Of a stretch of DNA of 64,000 nucleotides, positions 10,900 through 21,270 are shown one piece after another. Position numbers and translations under genes: made by a program. Source of the DNA: Sipunculus nudus (lineage: Eukaryota; Annelida; Sipuncula; Golfingiida; Sipunculidae); contig CM049319.1 of the NCBI GenBank assembly GCA_026874595.1, positions 62,320,917-62,384,916 on the forward strand, in the 5' to 3' direction. The notes below the pieces were generated by a model. It was given only the letters and a program-made list of their open reading frames with translations, was not told where the DNA came from and did no database searches. Every line of letters starts with the position of its first letter. Position 1 is the stretch's first letter.

Positions 10900-12161
10900 C
10901 TTGGTTATTCCTGTTTAGAAAAGATCTTTTAACGCTTCAGTGAGGAAAGTATGCCGTATGCAAAACTTTGGTGCGTCTTCGATTATTTTGTTAGGCCCCA
11001 AATATTATAAATACGTGGATGTAAACAAAACGAACAGCCTGTAAAAGTGTTAAAGTATTATATTTTGCTAATAGACACCAGCTATCGAAATAGGCCCTGT
11101 TAAATTCCGAATATTTGCTTTAGCGAAACATTCAAAGTTTTCTGAAAGACAACGTTCAGCTGATTATCTCAAACTATAGACAGAGATATTGAAACATAAC
11201 ATAAGAAATATTTAAACAATCTTTATGTGTCTGTATAACGTGTATTGAAGTTCTTTTTTAACCATGCCATAACTATGGTTCAGTACAATTTGGTATGTTA
11301 AGCACTATGTGTCAGAGTGTGACTTGTATATAAGTAATAACATTATTCATTTGGGTTAAAGGGGTTGATAAGTTTATTCCCGAATAAGTTTATTTTCAAT
11401 ATTTGCGTAAACTTTTTGTTCGGGTGGAATATCTTAGGTCTCCCGAGATTAAAACCATCAAAAATATTTTCTTTCTTGTCTTTTCTTCATTCAGCCCGTG
11501 TTAGCGTGTTAAATATGTCCGACCATCAAAAACTGACCTTTGGGAACAATATTAGTCATTGTTTACAGATTTCCACGTGATATTTATTTTTGACCTTGAT
11601 ATAATTCCCAAGGTCGTACATCCCATAGCAGATTCTCCATTATCGCCCAGTTGCGGGGGTCGGAGAGACTTCCAGTGGTCTAGTTTGTAACTAGATCTAG
11701 TTTTATTTTGGAAAAAAGTAGTAGTATTATTTATATTGACCGAGAGTTACCATGAGGTTACCCTTTGTTATGGGGGTGGATCAAAATATATTTTCGGGGG
11801 AAAAATATAATTTTCAACATGTCGATTGTAAGATAATTTCGTCATCCAGATATTGTAGTGTTTTATCTTTTTCCTCAATAATCTCTAAATTATTACTGGG
11901 GGAAATTTAAGGAAATGGCAGGCTTTACTGCTTCATTTTATTACATAAACTTGGTTTCTTAGGTGGCTCCGCCTAACGGATAAAAATGATGTGTTAAGAT
12001 TTGAAGATGGCTCCAAGCCAAGTCAGATAAAATGAAAATAATCAAAATCGTTTGAGAAATAATGGAGGAGAAGAATTATTTTTGGTATGTTGAAAAGTTT
12101 GCATAAAGTTACATAATTAATTAGTTTAATTTTTCTGTGAAGAAGAGTAATAGCCCATGGG
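10900..12161. other. AT-rich unique DNA, no gene recognised
   Basis: No domain-bearing frame was found. The plus frame at 11365-11580 is short and unremarkable. The segment 11620-11690 is slightly GC-richer without a recognisable feature. Confidence 0.4.
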
Positions 12162-13090
12162 CCCATGGGACATGACGTTCAGCTGATTTAAAGGGGCCGA
12201 ATCACCTATCTGACCTTTACAAACTAAACGTAATCCCTTCGAGCTTTTATAAAAAATAGACAAAAAATGGACATCAACACACTTTGCTTGTTTTGTTTAT
12301 ATCGACGTGTTTATAAGATGTGGGGGCCTGCTTAAATATTCAAAACAAATTCAACAAGGGCATCCGGTGGTAAGTCAGATAAGCCAGAGCTTTGCATATG
12401 GCTTTTTGCAACAAGTGACCTTTCTACCTCCGCATATATGCAACCTACCTTAGGTTACATTTTTACCCGTTTGTCAACATTGTTGTGTTGATAAAAAAAG
12501 TACATACATCCTTCATGGAGGCGTTATTAGATCTTTTCATAACCTGAATTGCCCTTAAATCATTAATATATACACAAAGGAAGCCAGAAATTACATTGAT
12601 TCTTTTTACGGTAGGTGAATGGGTAGTTTTAAAGGAAACCTTGAACAATGCCCCGTAGGGCTCAAAATCATGCATTTTTTCAATAGTCCTTAGAAATTGG
12701 GTAACGATGACCTAATTCAGGTTTTCCAAGAAGATACAACCAGAAACTCCCTATATGCTAGGTTAGAAGTTTCTTCGTCAAACGGCTACAGTTTGTGCCC
12801 AACTGTCTAACAGAGTGCTGAAATGATGCCTTTTCACATAGCTTGCAGAATATAGGTCACATTGATTTTATTCCTGGTTTCCGAGAAATTTTTACAGGAA
12901 CCTCCGTGGATCTTAGTATAATTAAAAGTTTCTAGGTCCACCTCCTGTAAACAATCATGCAAAGCTGTCCTATATCATGCTCAAGTCATGTTCTTTCACA
13001 TATCTTGCAGAATATAGGTCAGCGTGACCTTATTTCAGGTTTCCTAGTAGATTTTCAGAGAATTCAAATAAAGATTTTTTTCTAGCTTCC
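12162..13090 (+). mobile_element. Array element with preserved 5' start, 3' end lost
   Basis: The left end is a 25-base motif, CCCATGGGACATGACG then TTCAGCTGA (12162-12186), shared with copies at 28113 and 43336. About 300 bases of leader follow (12190-12490), which are repeated at 22690-23000. Then about two and a half units of roughly 165-170 bases come at 12690-13090. They carry TTGCAGAATATAGGTCA and TTATTTCAGGTTTCC, relatives of the GGGTAACAGAGACCTAATTTC segment of the 333-bp units elsewhere. No terminal hairpin follows, so the right end looks truncated. Confidence 0.6.
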
Positions 13091-14150
13091 AATCCGTGTG
13101 TTCCCCTTTTTTCTTCTTTCATTTTCTCCTCTATGTATTGGAACTGTCGCGCGAGTGCAAAATCGGACATGCTTTGCTAATCAAACACAAGTGAACTGTG
13201 TTTACTCACACACAGAATCATAACAACGTATAAAACAGGTGAAATGCAGATTGTTTTTTTTTCTGGGAACTTTTGTTTTCAACCAAATGAGCTAATGATT
13301 TGAAATAAAACACATAGTAATGCAAATGAATAAGGATGAAAAATCCCTCACTGTTGATATGTTATTTTTTTAGAATTATCTCTTGATTTCACTGGGCCCC
13401 CACTGGTGTATCAGACTGCAGTATTTCGATATTTCTCCCGATAAATTACTCGGAATAAAATATAACAGTAAATCATCAAATTTTATCTTGAGCGTTTTAA
13501 CTTAGTCTTCCAGTTTGAGCAAAAGACTAAATTTAAAGTCAGGAAAGTATTTGGCGCTGAGTTCAGTGTGACGGTATTACAGAATTTATTATTATATTTC
13601 ATCAGATCGCGGCATGAGGTGAAGTCACTGCGGGGTGCCTCCGCAGGGATATAATACACAAACCTTTCCTTGTCTCACACGGCCAAAGCAGTCCCGCACT
13701 AAATATTTGCCAACAAGTTTTGCCCGCCCGGGGGCTTTAGCGTTGAGATTAATCTAGGATGAGCCCATCCATCGTTTCCTGGGTAACAGCCACAAATGAC
13801 ATACAAGGTTCGGCGATAACCTCCGCAGTCATCCACTGCCACGAACTATCAGAAATGAATGGAGAAGCTTTCACAATAACATCGGTCATCCGGTGCTCTG
13901 ACAGGCTACTTCATCAACTAGCACTGCCCGCAAAAATTGTCTCCGACTCCGAGCCACGGATAGACCAGCGTGTCGTGACCCGTGTGTTTTATCTTTATTT
14001 TTTATTAAGATTTGTTTTGTTCCGTGGTGCGGAGAGATTTAGATGTCTAAAAGCGGTTTTCTTACTTTCAAAATGGTATGAATTATTTTCTTTGTGCTTT
14101 TCTCGCCCGTTCTTGTATCTAATGAAGAACGGTGCCAGGAGGATCAAGAC
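13091..14150. other. Unique DNA including a 159-codon open frame of unclear status
   Basis: The stretch 13540-13990 is GC-richer than its surroundings and is non-repetitive. A plus frame of 159 codons runs 13759-14238. Its last third is a lysine/arginine/glutamate run translated from the GA microsatellite at 14160-14220, and no domain is visible in the rest. It may be a chance frame, or the GC-richer part may be an exon or conserved non-coding block. Confidence 0.3.
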
Positions 14151-14159
14151 AATTGTACG

Positions 14160-14220
14160 TATGAGAGAGAGAGAGACGAAGAAGAAGAAGAAGAGAGATA
14201 GAGAGAAAGAGAGAGACAAA
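14160..14220. repeat. GA/GAA low-complexity tract
   Basis: Mixed (GA)n and (GAA)n repeat just upstream of the retrotransposon. It accounts for the charged tail of the open frame ending at 14238. Confidence 0.9.
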
Positions 14221-14461
14221 CGGGCTATCTCAATATAATTAATACACGCCTTTAACCACAAATGCAATTTATTATATACTACACTTAGGCATACGAATTT
14301 TGATTACAGTGTGCAAGCTTACCAAAACTTAAAGATTACGCGATAACTTTTTTTAATATTGCTGTAAGACATAGGTAAGGACAACTACGTAAAAAAATGT
14401 TTTTATTTTCAATTTTATTTCATTAACTTTTTTTTTATTTTAACATGTGTCTAATACGGTA

Positions 14462-14631
14462 TGTTAAGACTCGACCGTAACAACGGTTGCGGTCAGTAAC
14501 GGATATGCACTGACAAATACATCCGGGCACTCAGTCAGGGCGGCCCCTGCCATGTCGCTGAAGCACGGTCTCAATAAAACATTTTTTAACTTTTTTGTGT
14601 GCCTGATAAATGTATCGATCCCTTACAAACA
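14462..14631 (+). mobile_element. Putative 5' LTR of a Ty3/gypsy element
   Basis: The segment starts TGTTAAGACTCG and ends CTTACAAACA, so it has the expected TG...CA ends with TGTT/AACA inverted tips. It contains an AATAAA poly(A) signal at about 14572. A primer-binding-like site follows with no gap. At 170 bases it is short for the group. No matching 3' LTR was found in the window, so the left border rests only on the TG terminus and should be treated as provisional. Confidence 0.55.
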
Positions 14632-14649
14632 TGGTGTCAAAAGTGGGAT
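14632..14649 (+). promoter_or_regulatory. Retrotransposon primer-binding site, tRNA-Leu-like
   Basis: TGGTGTCAAAAGTGGGAT lies immediately 3' of the proposed LTR end. As I recall, the first 15 bases match the site used by tRNA-Leu-primed gypsy elements such as Sushi at all but one position. Position and sequence support each other. Confidence 0.7.
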
Positions 14650-14725
14650 TTATGAGCACAGAACTGTAAGTTGTGCGTTATTTCACGGATCATAGCACAT
14701 TAAACAAAAAAAAAAAAAAACAGTC

Positions 14726-15574
14726 ATGGCCGAAACGGTATTCTCTCGACCTAGTCCGGTATCCTTTGTTTGTAACTGTGCCGAAAGCCCGAATATTGGC
14801 GCATTTTTCAACAAGAAATTGACTTTGACATCGCCGTTGCACATAGTGAAAAGCCAAAAAGTACACAGGCGTACATTCTTCTAAAGCTTGCGGGGAGTGA
14901 GGCTAAGGAAAGAAAACTTTCATTTATATATAATCCAGCTGTCATTAATGAAGGATGATAGTATCAAGCCGGGAAGAACCAGACACGCTGAAAAGAATTT
15001 CAGAGAATATGGCACCCAAGAACTAGTGTGACATTAAAACGCCACTAATTTAACACTCACCCCTAGAAACCTGGTGAATCAGTTCAAGCTTATATTTTCG
15101 ATCTCAGGAATAAAGTTAGTACCTGCTAGTATAGCGAACTTAAAGAGGACATGATCCGTGACGGGCTTGTTTGAGGTATTTTAAAGGACTATATTCGCAA
15201 ATTGCTTTTAAGGGAATCGGGCCTTACACTCGCTTAAGCTATTGGCCTTTGTCAAAAATATGAGCTATTTGAGCAGCACAATAACCCACAATAGATGCTG
15301 TCACCTTGCCTTAATGTGAGGGAAACAGACCTAAATCAAACCGTCGCCTTAGGCAATCGTACCCTAAAAGAACACGGATGGCACTGCACGGCTCTTCAAA
15401 CCAACCAGCTTATCTAGCAAAATCAAATGGAACAAAACCACAAAATTTTCACGAACTTTACCTTAATGTAATCATTGTGGCTGACAACGCATGGTGCAAT
15501 GTTATCAGAACTGTCCTGCGTTTGATCGACAGTGCCGCTTATGCCACAAATGGAATCATTTTGATTTTTGCTAT
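14726..15574 (+). pseudogene. Ty3/gypsy gag, frame-broken
   Basis: Translation from the ATG at 14726 gives MAETVFSRPSPVSF, a common opening of gag in metazoan gypsy elements. Further matches to the gag family follow in shifting frames: YILLKLAGSEAKERKLSFIY near 14870-14930, then ELKEDMIRDG and LLRESGLTLA near 15140-15235. A zinc knuckle follows at about 15512-15571 (CPAF, then CRLCHKWNHFDFC). It reads CX2CX4HX3C, one residue short of the canonical CX2CX4HX4C. Several stops and frameshifts make it non-functional. In life Gag would coat the element's RNA in cytoplasmic particles. It is followed directly by the protease remnant, in normal gypsy order. Confidence 0.8.
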
Positions 15575-15639
15575 AGGTGAAACAGGCCAAAGTTCAATCA
15601 GCAGTCACAACCACAAACTCCTAGACAAATCCATGGCCT

Positions 15640-15800
15640 AGATGAGCATAATGAAACCAGTCAGACTCGTACATTTCTGATTGAATCTGTAGACGGCGGT
15701 TCTATCAATTTCAAGAATGAGATACACTGGACCGTCTCAGTACATGGAACTGGCATTGAACTGAAAGTGGACACTGGTGCAAAGTGAAATGTTCTCCTTA
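15640..15800 (+). pseudogene. Ty3/gypsy aspartic protease remnant
   Basis: The frame reads TFLIESVDGG and later ELKVDTGAK. DTG is the catalytic triad of retroviral-type aspartic proteases, and Asp is encoded at 15770-15772. A TGA stop at 15785-15787 replaces the residue after AK, where family members usually carry a cysteine or serine followed by NVL. The downstream frame does continue NVL. The protease is thus killed by a point nonsense mutation inside the active-site loop. Confidence 0.75.
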
Positions 15801-16835
15801 TTCCCTTTTGTATCTTGTGATCAGCGCATTGACCTTAGTAGCTAACGGTGGTGACACAATTCGCATTCATGGCAAAGTCAAAAGAACGATGACGTTTACA
15901 CACTATCTTTCTCCATTTAGAACAAATCGTAACACCACTGACTGGTCTGGAAAACAGTTCATCTTGCTTCTGAGAACCCTTCATGATGTCCACAGATTAA
16001 GTGCCGAACCAGATACTCAGACTCTCGATATCATAGCCGAATACAGTGACCTCTTTACTGGTGAACTTGGCACTCTACCAGTACAGTATAATATGCATCT
16101 GGATCCCAACATCCCCCCTGTAGTTCGACCAACACGTCGCATACATGTCGCTTTGCGAGACAAAGTAAAGGAGGAGCTCCATTGTATGATCGATCAAAAC
16201 GTGATTGCTCCGGTCAACCAACCGACTGAATGGGTTTCGTCCATGGTCGCAGCATAGTAAAAGAACTGAAAAGATGTTCGCATCTGCATTGATCTGAAAG
16301 ACTTAAATGGAGTAATATTAAGACCACATTACCAAGCAAGAACAGTTGAAGAAGTAATAGCCCGACTACCTGATGGCCAAGTTATCAGTGTGCTTGACGC
16401 TTAAAGAGGATATTGGCAGATACCATTGGATTACAAATCTTCTCTAGCGACAACCTTTAATCCACCGTAAGCAGATATCGATTCCTGCGCATGCCTTTTG
16501 ACATTACTTCAGCTTCAGAGGTCTTCCAGAAAACGATTGACCAATTCTTCGCAACTCTGCCATGTGAAATTATCTTAGATGATTTCCTAGGTTGTGGACC
16601 CACACAGGCAGAACACGATACTCACCATCGCCAAGTTTTTGATCGTGCGCGTGAAGTAAATCATAAAGTTAACGCTGCTAAGTGCCAACACCGTGTGAGG
16701 TACCATATGTTTGGCACATACGGACAGGAAAATGTCTTAAACCAGATCCAGAGAGAGAGTCATGGCAATCACCAACATGCCTGGGCCATACTCTGTTCAA
16801 TCACTACATCAATTCCTAAGCAAGACTCAGTATGA
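15784..16835 (+). pseudogene. Ty3/gypsy reverse transcriptase, frame-broken
   Basis: The frame opens at the protease active site. It gives FTGELGTLPVQYNMHLDPN and PVVRPTRRI, then VKEELHCMIDQNVIAPVNQP with TEWVSSMV. This is the standard N-terminal RT region of gypsy elements. After a stop at 16255 the frame shifts. Degenerate fingers/palm sequence includes the former QIPLD region, then RFLRMPFDITSASEVFQ and ILDDFL (about 16485-16590). The catalytic box normally reads YVDD or VDD at ILDDF, so its first residues are altered. Stops and frameshifts at about 16255, 16340 and 16470 exclude activity. Confidence 0.85.
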
Positions 16836-16839
16836 TGCC

Positions 16840-17360
16840 AAATTCATATCCAGCCTGAGTAATCTAACTGCTTCATTGCTTGAACTGATTCACAAAGATG
16901 GATCTTATTTGAAATGGAACGATTCGCACCGCAAGGCATTTAATGACATCAAGCACATGATCACCACCCTTCCTGTCCTTGCTTACTACGACGTAACCAA
17001 ACCTGCGCTTCCAAGTCCGGCTTAGGAGTTGCATGCAAACCAATTGCTACGCCTCAAAAACTCTCACTGAATCACAGTGTTACGATATGAACAAATTGTA
17101 AAAGAAATGTTTGCCAGGAATTTCATGGCTGTATAATCGGCCGAGGCGTCACTGCTGAAAAAAAATCATCATCCCCTTGTTTCTATCCTCAGAAAACCGC
17201 TACAAAGAGACAATATGCCCCTGCAAAAGATGCATAATAAAGCTACAACCATATAACATCGATCTTGTCTACAAAAAAAGATCAGATCTGGACCTAGCGG
17301 AACCCAACTCTGAGGAACGCGACGAATGGAATTCTGCAGATGTACATATACTTAGTTAAT
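16840..17360 (+). pseudogene. Ty3/gypsy connection and RNase H remnant; element ends without integrase
   Basis: The segment LLELIHKDGSYLKWND, then HRKAFNDIKHMI and TLPVLAYYDVTKP, is the RT-RNase H connection. Shifted frames then show SKSGLGVAC and YASKTLTESQ, fragments of the RNase H core, and PLVSILRKPLQ near 17170-17210, its C-terminal part. Homology stops at about 17350. No integrase zinc finger or D,D35E core follows, and no 3' LTR or polypurine tract was found before the next element at 17577. The copy was truncated or rearranged after insertion. Confidence 0.8.
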
Positions 17361-17576
17361 CCAAGAAAAATCAAACAACACATTGACTGAATCTTCAAGG
17401 TTCTACTGAGATCTAACCAATCTGCCTTTGAGTCGCTTTCATTATTTGTTTGATGTAAACGCCTCTGTTTATTAAATCCTATCTTAACTAGACATATGTA
17501 CATCTGTAGTTTCCCATTTCTGTTTCGGATCACGTGAAAGCAGCGAACAAAAATGGAGCACTATAGTATAAATAGT

Positions 17577-18090
17577 CACTTCAATTTTATACTCCCGTCT
17601 ATGACGGGACGTACTATGGTATACCCACGGTACGTCCGTCTGTCCGTCAGTCCGCTAACTTTTAGTGCCAACGCGACAACAAACCGAGGCTTAGATGGAT
17701 TTTCATAAAATTCACCATAGCCGCTTACCAACAGATTATCTCGCAAAGGTTCGATTATGCAAAATTCCAGTCATATTTAATCAGGTCAGAGATCACTAGG
17801 CTACTTTGTCCTGATAAAACTCTACAGAAATATTAATCATTATAATATCTCGTCTTGGTACGATTTCTAGCAAAATCCATGCACATTTAATGAGGTCAGA
17901 GGTCTCCAGACTTCGGTAGCTCCGTGATGTCTAACCAAAAATCTTGTGGATTTGAGAGAAATTCATGATGAATATTAACCAAAACAGTTTCTCACCTGAT
18001 TCACACTCTCAGCAGAATCCACGCATATTCAATGAGGCCAGAGGTCACAAGATATGCGACGGACGTAAAGTGCACCATTCGTGTTCTTGT
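17577..18090 (-). mobile_element. Non-autonomous array element with terminal hairpin
   Basis: Read on the minus strand, the element ends with a GGACGGACAGACGGAC-type run at about 17635-17650. A hairpin follows, with arms GGACGTAC and GTACGTCC (about 17601-17637), then CGTCATAGACGGG. Upstream on that strand are about three units of 115-140 bases. On plus these are marked by GCAAAATTCCA or GCAGAATCCA plus a TTTAATCAGGTCAGAGGTCAC-like stretch, near 17758, 17872 and 18013. The order tandem units, GAC run, hairpin is the same as in the elements at 28-31 and 43-46 kb. Confidence 0.6.
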
Positions 18091-19289
18091 TTCAAGATGT
18101 CACCAGAGTGCTGTGACTTATTTATTAGTGTATTCATTTACTAGACTAAGTATCAGATAAGGATGTAAACGTAGGTGTAAGGGAACCAAGTGTCATGTTT
18201 CGGGTTTAGGCCAGTGCAGTTGTAAAACAGTGAGAATTGTCTTGTCTAGACATGTTCCTGTGGTGACATTCATACAGTAGACTTAAGGGGCAACGCACTT
18301 GTATGCTTGTTTTTTCATATTTTTGTCTCTGGATTTTTGTATTCATGAGATCGAACGATGGGCCAAGGACGAAATTGAGGACATAAAACTCCTAGGTCAG
18401 CGCGCCAGAATGTGAAGTCTGAACTTTTTTGTCACCGGTCAAGAGGAGGGTCCGGTATTGGTGTGGGTCTCAGCCGGTCTTTTGCATAAAACATCTGTGT
18501 CTGGTGATAGCCAGGTAGATACCACTGTAACGGACCTTAGGGTTCATATTGTAATTGCCAACGGACTGGTAATCTGACGGTACGTGTCTTTTTATGAGTT
18601 CGTCCAGTAACAGTTCGAGGACGAAATACTGGCTACGACAGAAAATGTCTGTAACAGAGTCCTCTTTGAGAGGGCTGTGTGCGTTTGTCTGTGATCCCAT
18701 GATTTTTACCATATTGTGTGTTACCGAGATTTGTTTAGCGGAGTGGAACGCTGGTAATCGCCTGTGTGTACGCAGGGTAAGCGGTCTAGATTGGATGGTG
18801 GCTTTCCAGTGCACGTGCGCGTCGGTCAAGTGATCAGCGGCTGAGGGAACAAGCTGATCTTCTGTTCAGACAGGAGTAAGCATGAATCAGTGGCCATTTA
18901 TGTGCCAAGCCTAGCCAGAGAAGTATATGTTTTCCATGAATATATTTCTTTTGTATTTGTAACACACGTCTTTCTCATCATTTTGTGTGTATGTTTGGGT
19001 CTCAGCTGGTTTAAAAGATACTGGGGTGCCCATCTCTTCGGGAGTGTGGCTGAAATAAGTAGCGAATTTTCTACCAGCCCTCGAACTCAAGTTCTCGTTG
19101 CTGTGACAGCACACTAGTGATACATATGGAGAGCTATTTTCCAATGTAACATTGGAAGCGCAACACAAAATCACTTATTGGGCATGTAGATGGGTGCTTA
19201 TTTTGTATTATTAAACGAAATGTAAGTTTGATAACAATGAAATATAATGACACATTGTTATGAAAACAACATTAGGGGCAATTAATTAA
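18091..19289. other. Unique DNA, no gene recognised
   Basis: Several short open frames exist on both strands (the largest is 119 codons, minus, 18470-18829), none with a recognisable domain. The phrase GGGTCTCAGC followed by C/TGGT occurs at 18463 and 18997, but flanking similarity is too weak to call LTRs. Confidence 0.35.
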
Positions 19290-20600
19290 TAATATACATT
19301 AAAAAGGCTTTTGACTCATAAGAATGGTCTTTAATCAGAAAAAAATTAAACATTACAATTTGGAGACAATTTCTGTAAATGGGTTAAAATATTTCATATA
19401 GTATTAACATCATGTGTAATTAATAATGGGTGGGTCTCCAGTTCCTAATAAGTAGAGGAGCTAGGCAAGGCTGCCTTCTTTCACCTTACTTATTCATCAT
19501 TCCTGTAGAATTATTGATTGCAATGATTAGAGACAATAATGATATTAAGGATATAGAGATTGACAATATGAAGCACGTTATTTCCAATTATTCACATGAT
19601 ACTAAATTATTTATTAGTGATGGACATGTGGTTGTAAAAAGAAACCATTAAAAAGTTTATATAGTTCAAAATGTAAGTGAATTAAAAATAAACACAGAGA
19701 AACAGCAATAATGCCAATAGTTGGTCATGAGTAAGAAAAAGATGAAATATTAAATTTAGGCCTAAAATGGACAAGTGGACAAAATAGAGTTTAATGTGTA
19801 AGGATTAACAGCAAACCTTAAAATCTCTATGAACAGAATTATTCTTTATTAGGAAAAAGAGATTTAACACCACTTAGCAAAATCAGTCGTAAAAAGTGAA
19901 TTGATTTTCCCAACTACAACACCAACTCTTAGTGCTCTCGGAGCCACCTATATAATTACAAAAAAGGAATAGAGAGTATATTTAACAGATTCCTATGGAA
20001 TAACAAAATAGACAAAATGAAAAGACGGACTCAGATAGCATCTAAAAGTAATGGTGGGCTAGACATGGTTGATATCTGGTCAAACTTACAAGCAACTAAG
20101 ATTAGTTTGATTGATAGATTACTGAAATCAAATTTTTGAAACTAGGATGGAGACAATTGATCAACCACAATTTTAATAACTTAAAATGAATACATATTAA
20201 GCTGCAATGTAAAGGCTGGTGACTTTCATCAACTCTGTTTCTTTAATAATATTCCTTTGCTCTGTAAGGAAGCTTTATATGAATGGGGCAAGTACAATTT
20301 AGGTATTCCAGAAACAACAAATGACTATTTCTCTCAATCTCTGTGTATAAATTCTCACCTAAAAATTAATGGTGAAATTATATATAATAAAAAATGGTAT
20401 GGGGCTGGTTTTAAATACCACCATACTTTGATAAAGAAATTAAAACAAATCACATACATTCTATACTTATGATGAAATAAAACAAATTAATAGTATTGAC
20501 GATATCAAGATATTGCAAACTGTAATAAAGATCAAATTCTAAAGAATTACAAATATATGTTCTATAACTATATTAATAAAACTAAGATACTATCAATTTA
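19290..20600 (+). pseudogene. L1/Tx1-like LINE ORF2 relic (reverse transcriptase to C terminus)
   Basis: The RT core starts with KAFDS at about 19300. It continues with LISRGARQGCLLSPYLF and VELLIAMIRDNNDIK (19430-19550), the SRGxRQGCPLSPxLF motif of L1-clade enzymes. The catalytic Tyr-Ala-Asp-Asp box reads YSHD at 19589-19600, so the first catalytic aspartate is lost. The C-terminal region follows: GIESIFNRFLWNNK, KRRTQIASKSNGGLDMVDIW (about 19970-20080) and EALYEWGKYNLGI, then NKKWYGAGFKY (20270-20420). Many stops and frameshifts break it. No endonuclease domain, 3' tail or target duplication is visible. The copy is 5'-truncated, like most dead LINEs. Confidence 0.88.
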
Positions 20601-20990
20601 TGATTTGTCACATAATTATTACACTATGTCCATCACTTGCAAAATCTGGCTTAATAAAACATGAATATTGTACCTTTTGTAAAAGAGATAAAAGAAACAA
20701 TATTACATAATATCTATGATTGCAGCGCCGTAAAACGGTTTTATTATGTAGTGTGTCGATGGTTGGAGAAATTTGAAATACACCGAATCTTCTCGCATTC
20801 AAAAGCACGGATCAGTTACTAGACAAAATATTACTGTTAATTAAGTATTATATGTTAAAAGGTTTTTTTTTAATTGCATAAATACGTACTGTCTATTCTA
20901 TACGTCTGTATTATAATGCTGATCCGTATGTAAACACACGAGTTCTCATTCAGATTTTTAACTCGAGTATTACTTTTAGCAGTATTGTAG

Positions 20991-21270
20991 TCGAGTCCAC
21001 GCTGGCCGAGTCAGAGTGCAAGTCTGAGCCCAGGCCACTAGAGTTCAAGTCTGAGTCCAAGTCAAATACAAATCTTGTTAAAAAGCACTTAAAAATGGAA
21101 TTTTCAGATTATTATGTACATTTAAAGGTAGTTCTCACATGCTTTTACCAATAATGGTTAATTACATTTATAGCTCTAGATGCTACGGCAAAGCTTGGTA
21201 TATATAGTGACATTATATTGTAATATTCTGTTAGTAGTTAGCACATGTACAGAAGTCTTCATAATATTTT
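20991..21270 (+). repeat. GAGTCC-rich dispersed repeat, left part (interrupted copy)
   Basis: It begins TCGAGTCCAC and continues with AAGTCTGAG and GAGTCCAAGTC clusters, followed by a body that aligns with 53209-53530 (landmarks: TTAGTAGTTAGCACATG here, TTAGTAGTTCGCACATG there). The right part of the same repeat resumes at about 22385. The two parts were separated by the L1-type sequence between them. Confidence 0.75.

Noticed and set aside
11159-11178. Another copy of the CAGCTGA start motif
   Set aside because: Only AACGTTCAGCTGA matches, without the CCCATGGG half; probably chance.
13759-14238. 159-codon plus frame
   Set aside because: The last third is translated microsatellite and the remainder has no recognisable domain; kept only as a region note.
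18460-19030. Possible LTR pair from repeated GGGTCTCAGC
   Set aside because: Similarity does not extend beyond about 15 bases.
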